Below are positions 18,508 to 26,851 of a DNA stretch of 64,000 bases, piece by piece; the stretch's first letter is position 1; each line of letters begins with the position of its first letter. The notes beneath the pieces were generated by a model. The model was not told the DNA's origin and searched no databases. It was given only the letters and a program-made list of their open reading frames with translations. Source of the stretch: CAYVLA01 sp964549615 [NCBI: uncultured Thermococci archaeon] (GTDB taxonomy: Archaea; CAYQAE01; CAYVLA01); NCBI GenBank assembly GCA_964549615.1, contig CAZJVP010000090.1:1-64000 (forward strand), given 5' to 3'. The translations under genes and the position numbers were made by a program.

Positions 18508-18516
18508 ATAAAAAAC
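18508..18516 (-). promoter_or_regulatory. TATA-like box of SAP4
   Basis: The minus strand reads TTTTTTATC, about 31 nt upstream of ATG 18481. Confidence 0.45.
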
Positions 18517-18606
18517 CTACGTTCCTGCCTGGAACTGCCCACCCGGACATCGTCGCGGCCGGCCTGTTGTCCAGACGCCACATCACTCCCCAACCGATCG
18601 AGACCT

Positions 18607-19476
18607 TCAACCTCGCCGAAGTCCCAGCAGTCTTACAGCATTCTCACGTGCTATCTTCCTAAAGACCCTCCTATCGATGTCCCCCGAGTCCTTCAACTCG
18701 AGCAGGAGATCAACCAACGGGGTTGGATTGTCCGGCGCACAGATGTCCAGGCCGAAGAGGAGCCGGTCCTCGAACTCGTTGAGGAAGCGCACGGCATTCT
18801 CCTTGTCCCTAGCAAGGGCATTGTAGCCGCTCCGCGCCGATAGATCCCCGTAGAGGTTTGGGTAACGCCTCATCAACCTCTGCACCGCGCCCTCCTGCCT
18901 GACTGGGTAGCTGGGATATCCCTTCCTATCCTCAGGCTTTCTAAGTCTGGCGATCTCGGCCCAGAACGGGGGCCCGTGGCCGAGGAAGATGAGATTAGGG
19001 AATGCCCTCAGGCAATGCTCAAGCTGCGGAAGTCCCGGTTCGTCGTACAGGCCGTATGCACAACCTATCCGCGTTGCCATGTCGAATGTTAGAGGCAAGC
19101 CAACATTTTCGACCCACCTGAAGAGATTCTGCACCATCGGGTGCAGGAAGGGCATGTTGGGCATGACCTCGCCAACCCCCTTGCAACCGCAATCGCGGTA
19201 GTGCCTGAGCAGCTCACCGAGGGGAGCATCCACGGAATTGGTCATGGCGCGAGGATCCAGGTTGCAGAACGGGATGAAACGCCCGCCGGATGTTTCGGCG
19301 ATCTCGAGTACTTCTTCGTTGGATTGGGGGAGGTAGACCTCGGGGCTGACCAGGGGCAGAAGGACGGCGCGCTCCACACCGATCGCGTCGTAGCGTTCAA
19401 CCAACTGGCTGGGCGTGCAGAAGTTGCGCGGCCCAACTCGCCTGTAGGCATGGGCGTGGATATCGATGAACACCAT
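18607..19476 (-). CDS. amidohydrolase-2 family TIM-barrel metal-dependent hydrolase
   Basis: This 289-residue protein begins FIDIHAHAY, with the HxH metal motif at the first barrel strand. A further His lies in FLGHGPPFW, an Asp in FGLDICAPDN, and the C-terminus has the typical ENAVRLLGL. That matches the amidohydrolase_2 family, whose members include decarboxylases and lactonases. I chose ATG 19476 because it places the metal motif right at the N-terminus. It is cytoplasmic and precedes SAP4 on the same strand by 125 nt. A lactonase-type role in sugar acid metabolism is possible but not shown. Confidence 0.8.
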   Translation of the reverse strand: MVFIDIHAHAYRRVGPRNFCTPSQLVERYDAIGVERAVLLPLVSPEVYLPQSNEEVLEIAETSGGRFIPFCNLDPRAMTNSVDAPLGELLRHYRDCGCKGVGEVMPNMPFLHPMVQNLFRWVENVGLPLTFDMATRIGCAYGLYDEPGLPQLEHCLRAFPNLIFLGHGPPFWAEIARLRKPEDRKGYPSYPVRQEGAVQRLMRRYPNLYGDLSARSGYNALARDKENAVRFLNEFEDRLLFGLDICAPDNPTPLVDLLLELKDSGDIDRRVFRKIARENAVRLLGLRRG

Positions 19477-19715
19477 CGTCCTCCCTCGCAGGCCCTTGGC
19501 TAACAACCTCTAATAGTTTTGGCCGGCAAGACCTGCCGAGGCCTTCTGCAAGACGCCCGTGAGCCGCAGAACGATAGCCCTCACCCCGGCCGATCACCAT
19601 CGAAGCATGAAAGTCGACGGTCACGGCGTTTCGTCCACGGGACGGAGAACAACGCAGCTGCGGCCTTGCATCAAGCATGAGACCCGGCCGTCACGCCAGC
19701 CGTACGCCTAGCACA

Positions 19716-20918
19716 TCACTCAACCGCCCTCGTCATCCCAACCTCCCTGTAGAGGGCTCTCCTCACCATCAGCCACCAGACAAGTGTCCCCGCCATGGTG
19801 GCGGTGGCCGACACAACGCACCACTCCGCCACGTGCACCCACAGCAGTGCCTCCTTCTTGACCTTCATCATCTCCGCCTCCAGCACCGGATACTGTTTCA
19901 GCACGTCCTCGAGCATGTCGGCCGCGGCCACCGGGTCGTTGTCCGTGACGTAGGCCTCCCGTGCTTCCTTAACCTTCTCCTCCAAGGCATCGAACTTGCG
20001 CTCGACGACGTTCACCTTCCCGCCGAAGCTCTCTATGAACTCCAACGTCGAAGCCGTGATGATCTTCCTGATCCTGGTCTCAACGAAGAGCTTCCTGGCC
20101 CTGTGCGCTGCGTCAAGATCCCCCGGCACCGGCTCGTCCGCGACGAAGAGCACCTGGTTGTAGACGAGATCCGGCCCGTACTCCCAGACCCTCACCTCAT
20201 TCCGCATGTTGTCCCAGCCGTGGTCTATCTGGAGGGTGTTCCCCCTGCCGAACTTCCCGGTCACGACGGCCGGCGTGCCCCTTCCTCTCCACTCGGCATC
20301 CACGACGCTCCCGGGCCTGGGAAACAGGTCACCTTGGTGGCCCGAGTTTATCGGTATCTCCTCGATGCCAGGCAGGTTGAAGATCGGATCCCTCCTTAGA
20401 ATCTTGTAGTATGTCCTGCCCTTGTTCGCCGGGATGTCGGTGGATAAGTCCACCTCGGCCGGGAAGGCCTGGTAGAGGGTTGTCTTCATCCACATGTCCA
20501 TGTAGTTGGAGCCGGCGCCCCAGTTGGCAAATTCGATGAGTCCTAAGCCCAGGCCAACCTCCTCGACGGCCCGCCTGAAGTTCTGTATGTGGGAGCCTTC
20601 AAGCGCCAACGGGCCGAAATCTTCGAACATCATCGCGTCGTATCCCTCCGCAAGGGCCTTGAAGGTTCGAGGGATGTAGAGGCGCGTGAGCCTCTTTGCC
20701 TCGGAAAGCTGGATGTGCTGGGTCGAGCAGGGCACTATGGCCAGGTCGAACCTCGGCTCCGCGGCCAGCCAGTCAAGGAAAACCGTATTCCAGAAGTAGT
20801 ACTCGCCAAGGAAAAGGACCCTTATCCGGCCCGTTCCGGGTTCCACGCGACAATCAACCGGCGAGAAGTTCACGGTTGCAAGAAGCAGAAGGAGAATGGT
20901 GCCGGTCCGAGAAAGCAC
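19716..20918 (-). CDS. SAP5: GATase1-like surface protein, SHGWDN/DHGWDN subgroup
   Basis: This 400-residue paralog has a signal peptide (ILLLLLATVNFSPVDC), RIRVLFLGEYYFW, RLYIPRTFKALAEGYDAMMFED, GLGLGLIEFANWG and IDHGWDN. The C-terminus is typical (WVHVAEWCVVSATATMAG, then RRALYREVGMTRAVE). SAP5 and SAP6 form a second subgroup: the GGYExFGG elbow becomes EFANWG or EYVYWSG, and DWTPAWG becomes HGWDN. GTG 20918 lies 25 nt from a CCATAAATTA box, a clear leaderless arrangement. SAP6 is 399 nt away and divergent. Function unknown. Confidence 0.85.
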   Translation of the reverse strand: MLSRTGTILLLLLATVNFSPVDCRVEPGTGRIRVLFLGEYYFWNTVFLDWLAAEPRFDLAIVPCSTQHIQLSEAKRLTRLYIPRTFKALAEGYDAMMFEDFGPLALEGSHIQNFRRAVEEVGLGLGLIEFANWGAGSNYMDMWMKTTLYQAFPAEVDLSTDIPANKGRTYYKILRRDPIFNLPGIEEIPINSGHQGDLFPRPGSVVDAEWRGRGTPAVVTGKFGRGNTLQIDHGWDNMRNEVRVWEYGPDLVYNQVLFVADEPVPGDLDAAHRARKLFVETRIRKIITASTLEFIESFGGKVNVVERKFDALEEKVKEAREAYVTDNDPVAAADMLEDVLKQYPVLEAEMMKVKKEALLWVHVAEWCVVSATATMAGTLVWWLMVRRALYREVGMTRAVE

Positions 20919-20937
20919 GGGCGGGGCTTGAGGCAGA

Positions 20938-20947
20938 GTAATTTATG
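20938..20947 (-). promoter_or_regulatory. TATA box of SAP5 (leaderless)
   Basis: The minus strand reads CATAAATTAC. Its centre is about 25 nt before GTG 20918, so the mRNA should start at the start codon. Confidence 0.5.
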
Positions 20948-21317
20948 GATTTCTTCGCCCTTGCTCATCGGCGGGGAATCTGAAGTAAGCTCCCTTCACC
21001 TGACGGTGCCCACCAAGCACGCACCTCGGACCGATGATTGATCCGGACCCTTTACCCGCGGTCCCTAGAATACCTTACGATCGCTTTGCCACATCGCCCG
21101 AAAGGGCCGATTCGCCGGACGCTGAATCGTGGCAAAATCCATGGATCTTTCGCGGCAACGAGACATGGAGGCAACCTAGCGCCGACGGCGGAATTGGTTT
21201 CCCAGGTCGTACGGTGGATCACAGGCGCGGATCCGTTTGCACTCACCAAACAAAATAAATGGGATGATGCCTAGCGCGTAAGCGATCCTTCAGCTCACCC
21301 AACACCCGGAGATCACA
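20948..21317. other. intergenic between divergent SAP5 and SAP6
   Basis: I see no gene. An A/T-rich run (AAAATAAATGG, about 21251-21262) may be the SAP6 promoter, with CCGGAG at 21296-21301 as its ribosome-binding site before ATG 21318. Confidence 0.35.
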
Positions 21318-22562
21318 ATGAATTCAGGCGGTTCGGCCCACCTCGCGACAGGAAGGGATCTTTCCCTAGCCTCCCGGTGCGGGCTAGCTCTCATCACATT
21401 CGCGCTCCTCGCATCACCGTTTGTCACCCATTCAAGGACTGACCCCGACACGGGAAGGATAAGGGTCATCTTCCTCGGCGAAGTCAAGCCTGCGCAGTTC
21501 CCTTTCCCCTCTTGGATAGAGGCCGAGCCCAAGTTCACGCTGCGGCGCGTTCCATGCGACATAGAATGGTTCTCGGAAACTGATGCCCGTAGGTTCGCCC
21601 GCCTATATCTACCGAGGACCTATAAGGACCTAGTAGACCACTACGATGCCATCATCTTCGAGGACTTCACGCTGAGAATCCTTCCGGAAGGGACCTTGGA
21701 GAGGTTCCAGAAGGCCATAGGCGAGGATGGCCTTGGAATCGCCTTGGTCGAATACGTCTACTGGTCCGGCAACCTGAACGAGATCGACAGGTGGATGCAG
21801 TCAAGCTTTTACGATGTGTTTGCTGCGGATGTGGTCTTCGGGAGCGCCACCGACGTTGGGCGAAGGTTCTACGAGGTGTTGAGAAAGGAGCCCATCTTCG
21901 GCGTACCTGATATCTCAAAATGGGCTATGAACGGCGCAAGCCACGGAGACCTCAGGGCAAGGGAGGGCGCAACCGTGGAAGCAATCTGGAGCCAGAGGAA
22001 GACGGAGGCCGTCGTCACGCGCAGCTACGGCAAGGGCTCGGTCATACAGATATCCCACGGTTGGGACAACATCCCGTCCGAAACCGTCATCGGGTATGAG
22101 TACCTTCCGGACCTGATCTTCAACGAGCTCTTCTTCACGGCAAAGGTTGCCCCTCCCGAGGACCTTGCCATGGTCCACACGATCAGGGTCGATCTCATCC
22201 AGATTGCCCAGAGAAGGGAGTCTGCGGTCGCGCTTCTGGATTTCGTTGACAGGTTCGGAGCGAACACTGCAAGGTTGGAGAGAATGCTTGGAGACCTTGA
22301 CGGTGTGGTCAAGCAGGCGGAGAAGGATTATATCCTGTCAAGGTATGCCGAAGCACAGGAAGCCCTCCAACGGGCGACCGAGGGATACGCCCGGTTCTCC
22401 GATTCCGCGGTTGACCTGAAGAACCGTGCCATGCTTTGGATCTATGTCATCGAATGGATCACCGTTGCGGCTACCCTCATGATCTGCTTGGAAGCCGTCT
22501 GGATCCTCATGGTAAGGAGAAGGCTCTACAGGGCGGTGCACGTAACAAGGGCGGTCGGCTAG
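21318..22562 (+). CDS. SAP6: GATase1-like surface protein, SHGWDN subgroup
   Basis: This 414-residue paralog has a signal peptide (LALITFALLASPFVTHS), RIRVIFLGEVKPAQFPF, RLYLPRTYKDLVDHYDAIIFED, GLGIALVEYVYWSG and ISHGWDN. Its helical region and C-terminal anchor (WIYVIEWITVAATLMIC, then RRRLYRAVHVTRAVG) are standard for the family. It pairs with SAP5 as the second subgroup, although the two are clearly diverged, so the duplication is not recent. A GGAG ribosome-binding site and a leader of about 40 nt are possible, unlike the leaderless copies. The downstream neighbour is a convergent sulfatase. Function unknown. Confidence 0.85.
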   Translation: MNSGGSAHLATGRDLSLASRCGLALITFALLASPFVTHSRTDPDTGRIRVIFLGEVKPAQFPFPSWIEAEPKFTLRRVPCDIEWFSETDARRFARLYLPRTYKDLVDHYDAIIFEDFTLRILPEGTLERFQKAIGEDGLGIALVEYVYWSGNLNEIDRWMQSSFYDVFAADVVFGSATDVGRRFYEVLRKEPIFGVPDISKWAMNGASHGDLRAREGATVEAIWSQRKTEAVVTRSYGKGSVIQISHGWDNIPSETVIGYEYLPDLIFNELFFTAKVAPPEDLAMVHTIRVDLIQIAQRRESAVALLDFVDRFGANTARLERMLGDLDGVVKQAEKDYILSRYAEAQEALQRATEGYARFSDSAVDLKNRAMLWIYVIEWITVAATLMICLEAVWILMVRRRLYRAVHVTRAVG

Positions 22563-22597
22563 GCCCGTCGCCTGCCGAGAGGAAGCGACCAAAGCAC

Positions 22598-24154
22598 TCA
22601 ACGTCTCTGCGTCACGCGCCCTGATGGGTTCGTCTCTTGCGCTCCAAGGCCTTCCACAGGCGAGGCCTCGTCCAACCATCGGTTCAGTTTCGCCTCGTGC
22701 TCGGCCGACCATCCAACGTAGCAGTTGGCCATTATCTCCTCGTAGGTGGTTGCCGGATTGTCAGCGGTTCGGCTGTAGCTGGCGTCGGAAAACTCGCCTG
22801 CCACGGCCCTCCTGCGCCACTCCCTGAACGCCTGTCGATTGTAAAGCATGCAGCGGCGGTGAACCTCCTCATAGTCCACGATCGCCCTGAGCTCCCGATC
22901 CATGGTCTCGACGACATCCCTTTTCGCGCTGCTCATGTTCCGGATCTCATCCGGGTCCTCGGCCAGGTTGAAGAGCTGGGGCGGGTAGCCTGGATATGCC
23001 ACGTACTTCCAGTCGCCCTTGCGCAGCATGAACATGGTGGTGTTTGTGGACTCGCCCGTGTGCAAGGCAAGCGCCCAGTTGCGGCTCTTCAGGGTTTCGC
23101 CTCGAGCCAGTGGCAAGAGAGATTCGCCGTCCAGGTTGCCTGGCGTCGGGAGACCGGCCATCTCGGCCACCGTGGGGAATATGTCTATCAAGGATACGAT
23201 GTTATCGATCGTCCGACCCTTTATGACGCCTGGCCCAACTATGACCAGCGGCACTCGGGAGGAGCCCTCGTACATGCTCATCTTGTACCAGCTTCGGTGC
23301 TCCAGCGCAAGCTCGCCGTGGTCGCTTGTGAAGATGAAGTAGGTGTTGTCCCACAGGCCCAAGTCGTCCATCATCGCGACCATGTCGCCCACCATGGCAT
23401 CCGCCTCGGCGCACATCGCGTAGTATGCCGCGCGGAAAACCTTCACGATCTCAGGCGCGAACCCGTGCCTCCAATTCTTGTTGATCCGCTGATACTCCAT
23501 CACAGGGTGAACTTCCTCGTCCGCCGGAGGAACCCTAACCTCGTCAAGGTCAACCCGCTCCATCCAGTACGAGGTCGTGCGGTACGGTGGATGGACGGCG
23601 GACGTTGAGATGTAGAGGAAGAAAGGTTCCTCTCGACCCGCGTGAGCGGAGAGAAAATCCTTGGCCCTGGCGACCTTCTGCCAGTCTGCCTTCCAGGCGT
23701 TCCTCTCCTTCGTCGCGATGGAAAGATCCTGGTCTCCCCGACCGTAGACCGGCAGGCGGATGTCAGCCGGACCGGTCCACGCCGTGACGCGGGCGACGTG
23801 GCTGTGGCCGCCCGACCTATAGTCGCTCTTGCCCAGCCCTATGTCTCTATAGTCCTCCGCTGCGAAGCGGTAGCCCGCTTCGTGAAGCAGGTCCATCAGC
23901 GTCCTCTCGCCCGGCTCAAGCCCCTTATGGTTGTTCCAACTCTCGCAGTGATGGGTGTAGCGACCGGACCACATATTGGCCCGGGACGGGCAGCATAGGG
24001 GATGGCTACAGTAGGTGTGACGGAACAGCACGCCCCTGGAGGCAAGGGCATCGATGTTTGGGGTGGCACGACGCATGGCGGGATGTCCCATGCATCCAAG
24101 CGCCCGGCCGTCCCAGCTCTCTGCATGGAAGAACACGAAGTTCGGCCTCGGCAT
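22598..24154 (-). CDS. sulfatase (formylglycine-dependent, alkaline phosphatase superfamily)
   Basis: This 518-residue sulfatase has the CxPSR motif CCPSR at 54-58, where Cys54 would be matured to formylglycine, followed by ANMWSGRYTHH. Other sulfatase segments are ATPNIDALASRGVLF, IFTSDHGELALEHRSWYK (metal Asp/His) and RVPLVIVGPG. The usual N-terminal DD pair is replaced by HAESWDGRALGCMG, a variant seen in some sulfatases. ATG 24154 places the domain at the N-terminus; the frame extends 88 residues upstream without conserved content. No signal peptide is evident, so it may desulfate imported sugars. I see no sulfatase-maturation gene here. Convergent with SAP6. Confidence 0.85.
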   Translation of the reverse strand: MPRPNFVFFHAESWDGRALGCMGHPAMRRATPNIDALASRGVLFRHTYCSHPLCCPSRANMWSGRYTHHCESWNNHKGLEPGERTLMDLLHEAGYRFAAEDYRDIGLGKSDYRSGGHSHVARVTAWTGPADIRLPVYGRGDQDLSIATKERNAWKADWQKVARAKDFLSAHAGREEPFFLYISTSAVHPPYRTTSYWMERVDLDEVRVPPADEEVHPVMEYQRINKNWRHGFAPEIVKVFRAAYYAMCAEADAMVGDMVAMMDDLGLWDNTYFIFTSDHGELALEHRSWYKMSMYEGSSRVPLVIVGPGVIKGRTIDNIVSLIDIFPTVAEMAGLPTPGNLDGESLLPLARGETLKSRNWALALHTGESTNTTMFMLRKGDWKYVAYPGYPPQLFNLAEDPDEIRNMSSAKRDVVETMDRELRAIVDYEEVHRRCMLYNRQAFREWRRRAVAGEFSDASYSRTADNPATTYEEIMANCYVGWSAEHEAKLNRWLDEASPVEGLGAQETNPSGRVTQRR

Positions 24155-24370
24155 CGGCTGCTGGGATTCCCTAGGGTGAAAAAATGTATGGTTCCACCCA
24201 CGGCAATGGCTCTTGGTTCCGCGGGAAAATGCTCGCATGAGGAAGCTCAAGAGTTCCGTGTCGCGCGTTGGTTGGCTCGCCGGCCTAGGGGAGGAGTGAC
24301 CGGACTTTGCTCGCTCCGCCCAGCGGGTGCATCGGCCCCCGTCTTCCCGGGAAAGAGGAAAGAGGCCAAA

Positions 24371-24378
24371 GTTAAAAG
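24371..24378 (+). promoter_or_regulatory. TATA-like box of SAP7
   Basis: GTTAAAAG is centred about 26 nt before ATG 24401, consistent with a leaderless mRNA. Confidence 0.45.
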
Positions 24379-24400
24379 GCACTTCGTCGTATGGTGGAGC

Positions 24401-25663
24401 ATGGCGCACAAGATGCAAGCTGCGCCTCCCCGGGCTATGAGGCAGGCCCTACGTCGAGTTGCGTTGTGCCTGCTGTTTCTAACAGTCCCAACGGCCTGGA
24501 GCCTGGAGGACGGCAGAATCGGGATGCTTTACGTGGGGTGCGTGGCGCGCTCCATGCCGTACTGGCTGATGAGGTCGGATCCACTCTTCCGAACAACCTT
24601 CGTCCAGGCGACGATCCGCGACTTCATGCTCTTCGGACCGATGCCGGCGCCGACCATTGAGGATCTGAACAGGCTGGTCAGGCTGTACATGCCCAGGACT
24701 TACGACGACGTCGTGGCGAACTATGACGTCATCGTGTTCTTCGAGGCCAACGTCCAAGCTGTTGCGAATCACATAGACAAACTAGCCCGGGCCGTCTCCG
24801 AGGGAGGGCTCGGCATGGTTATGACCGGGGGCTGGCAGTCGTTCGGGGGCGCCACCGGCTACCCGCCGTGGGGCGTGACGGCGATCGGCCCGCTCCTCCC
24901 AACCGAGGACGTCGTTGGAGCTTGGCACGACTCCCCCCAGCACCGCATCATCATAGACAAACCGGACAATGAGTTCATCAGAAGCCTGCCCTGGGACCTC
25001 AGCGACCCAGCCCTGTACGGCTCGGTATGGGACCACAACCTTCTCAAGGTGAGGCCAGGGGCCGAGCAGCTTGCGCACGTCGTCTCGCCCGGATGCGATG
25101 CCCCACTGATGGTCACATGGAGGCTTGAGGGCGGCCCCAGGACCTTCTCCCTAGCGAGCGAGGGCGGCTGGCGGCTGTTCTCCATGGCGAAGTGGAGGTA
25201 CGACTACGATTTCTGCAGCAATCTGATGATCTACCTCGACGACCGGCCAGTCCCGCAGGACATCGCGCTCGTCCAAGCCGTCAGACACAAGATCTTCGAG
25301 GTGGCGACCAGACGATCCATGATAGTGTCCCTGCTTGATTTTTGCGAGTCGTTTGGGGCGAACACGCAGAAGATTACGAGCAAGCTGATGGAGATCGACC
25401 GGGTGGCCGTCGAGGCCCTACCTCAGTATCTCCACCTCAACTTCGAGGGCGCGCTAGAGACCTACAAGACGGCGGCCAGGATGATCGAGAACCTTGAGGG
25501 CGAAGCCATGAAGCTTAAGGACAGGGCCCTCATGTGGATCTACGTCATCGAGTGGTTGGCCGTCACGGGCACCATGCTGGTATGCGGCATAGCGCTGTGG
25601 TCGCTGATGGTTCGCCGAAGGCTGTACCGGCAGGTTCGATATACAAGGCTTGCAGCACGCTGA
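24401..25663 (+). CDS. SAP7: GATase1-like surface protein with C-terminal anchor
   Basis: This 420-residue paralog has a signal peptide (VALCLLFLTVPTAWS), RIGMLYVGCVARSMPYWLMRSDP, RLYMPRTYDDVVANYDVIVFFE and GGWQSFGG. DWTPAWG is replaced by EGGWRLFS, and a long helical segment (LEGEAMKLKDRALMWIYVIEW) leads into the anchor and the tail RRRLYRQVRYTR. ATG 24401 is preferred over the longer frame because a TATA-like box sits 26 nt upstream and the signal peptide starts there. It is divergent from the sulfatase and convergent with the nucleoside hydrolase. Function unknown. Confidence 0.85.
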   Translation: MAHKMQAAPPRAMRQALRRVALCLLFLTVPTAWSLEDGRIGMLYVGCVARSMPYWLMRSDPLFRTTFVQATIRDFMLFGPMPAPTIEDLNRLVRLYMPRTYDDVVANYDVIVFFEANVQAVANHIDKLARAVSEGGLGMVMTGGWQSFGGATGYPPWGVTAIGPLLPTEDVVGAWHDSPQHRIIIDKPDNEFIRSLPWDLSDPALYGSVWDHNLLKVRPGAEQLAHVVSPGCDAPLMVTWRLEGGPRTFSLASEGGWRLFSMAKWRYDYDFCSNLMIYLDDRPVPQDIALVQAVRHKIFEVATRRSMIVSLLDFCESFGANTQKITSKLMEIDRVAVEALPQYLHLNFEGALETYKTAARMIENLEGEAMKLKDRALMWIYVIEWLAVTGTMLVCGIALWSLMVRRRLYRQVRYTRLAAR

Positions 25664-25733
25664 GGATCTCGCCCGGACAGGCGCACAAGCCCAACTCCGC
25701 CGCGGCCGCAAGGCTAGGCGCAATGCACGGCCG

Positions 25734-26600
25734 TCAGCGGACAACCGAAAAGAAGTGCGTAAAGAAAGCGTCGGGATCGACCTCCACGGCAACCTCGTGC
25801 CTTGGGGCCGACCCCCCACGTACGAAGGTCGTTAATCCCCGAAGCTCCTCCCTCTCGAGTTCCACCTGGACCGTGCCGGTCTCGAATCTGCAGATCCCAT
25901 CATGGAATATCGTTGCGGCCGCGAGCGGGTCGTGGAACGTGATTGCCTTGTTTTCCGCAAACCAGACCTCCGCGAAATCCAGCACGGGCCCCAATGCCCT
26001 AGAGCGAAACCTCCTTCTGGCCTCCTCCGCCTCCATGGTGACCTTCGTTGTCACATCGAGGCCCACGGAGCGATGCATCCTTAGCCTCGCGCCATACACG
26101 ATCGACGAAGCCTCAGGATCGCAGCCTGCGTTCCACTCAATGCGCCTCTCCCCGAAGAGGCCGCACATGCTCACCACCCCCCTCAGCAGGAAGGGTATCT
26201 CGGGATCGCGGCGGAACAGGGCACCGACGTTTGTGAGGGGCCCGATCGTGACCAAGATCACCTCCTCCGGATGCTCGTGGACGGTTCGTCTCACAAAACC
26301 GACGGCCCGCCCCCGTGGGAAGCCCTGAGCATGATCCCAGCCCTCCAGGGCTGCGGCCTGCGGTGCTTTCGTCTGTTTTTGAGGAACGGCAAGGGGGACC
26401 TCGAAGCCGGGGAAGATCGGGACATCCCTGCCGAAGGCCCTGCATATGGCGCTTGCAAGCATCGCCCTCTTCTCTGCCTCTCCCGTCACGGTCGTTATCC
26501 CCAGCAGGTCGCATTCCGGCTGTGAGAGAAGATACGCTAGACAGACCGCATCGTCGATGTCGGATCCGATGTCTGTGTCGAGCAGGATCTTGACCGCCAT
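25734..26600 (-). CDS. inosine-uridine-type nucleoside N-ribohydrolase
   Basis: This 288-residue protein opens with KILLDTDIGSDIDDA, the calcium-binding DTDxGxDxDDA signature of the IunH family. It also has TIGPLTNVGALF and WNAGCDPEASSIVY, which carry ribose-binding and metal residues. The family hydrolyses the N-glycosidic bond of nucleosides to base and ribose in the cytoplasm. It is transcribed away from a nucleoside-type ABC importer starting at 26852, so import and cleavage probably form one salvage route. I chose ATG 26600, which puts the signature at the N-terminus. Base preference cannot be told from the sequence. Confidence 0.85.
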   Translation of the reverse strand: MAVKILLDTDIGSDIDDAVCLAYLLSQPECDLLGITTVTGEAEKRAMLASAICRAFGRDVPIFPGFEVPLAVPQKQTKAPQAAALEGWDHAQGFPRGRAVGFVRRTVHEHPEEVILVTIGPLTNVGALFRRDPEIPFLLRGVVSMCGLFGERRIEWNAGCDPEASSIVYGARLRMHRSVGLDVTTKVTMEAEEARRRFRSRALGPVLDFAEVWFAENKAITFHDPLAAATIFHDGICRFETGTVQVELEREELRGLTTFVRGGSAPRHEVAVEVDPDAFFTHFFSVVR

Positions 26601-26772
26601 GTAGGCTTTCCTTATCAACGGATGGTTGGTCCATGGGTTTGCGGTAGCCTGAAATATTGCATTCTAGCGAAGCCTGGGGATCTTGTTGGGCGATGACCGG
26701 TCAGCCTGGAGACACCCGGACGATCGTGGACGTTGGATGGGCGCAGACAGATGGACACATGGGCTCGGCAGA

Positions 26773-26804
26773 TAGATGGTAGATGGGGTAGATGGTAGAT
26801 GGGG
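26773..26804. repeat. 16-bp perfect tandem duplication upstream of importer
   Basis: TAGATGGTAGATGGGG occurs twice in tandem and ends 4 nt before the TATA-like box of the ABC operon. Each unit itself contains two TAGATGG copies. It could be a regulator-binding site or simple slippage. Confidence 0.8.
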
Positions 26805-26808
26805 AAAG

Positions 26809-26818
26809 TCTTTTATCC
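26809..26818 (+). promoter_or_regulatory. TATA box of the nucleoside importer operon
   Basis: TCTTTTATCC lies about 39 nt before ATG 26852 and downstream of the 26792 frame start, so the shorter start is the better choice. Confidence 0.45.
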
Positions 26819-26851
26819 CGACCACATGACGCCGCGACCGGGCCAGGGCCC

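Noticed and set aside
18482-18610. N-terminal extension of SAP4 to 18610
   Set aside because: It lacks family residues, precedes the signal peptide and spans the TATA-like box.
22637-23608. A long plus-strand frame opposite the sulfatase
   Set aside because: Antisense shadow; no motif, while the sulfatase signature is clear on the minus strand.
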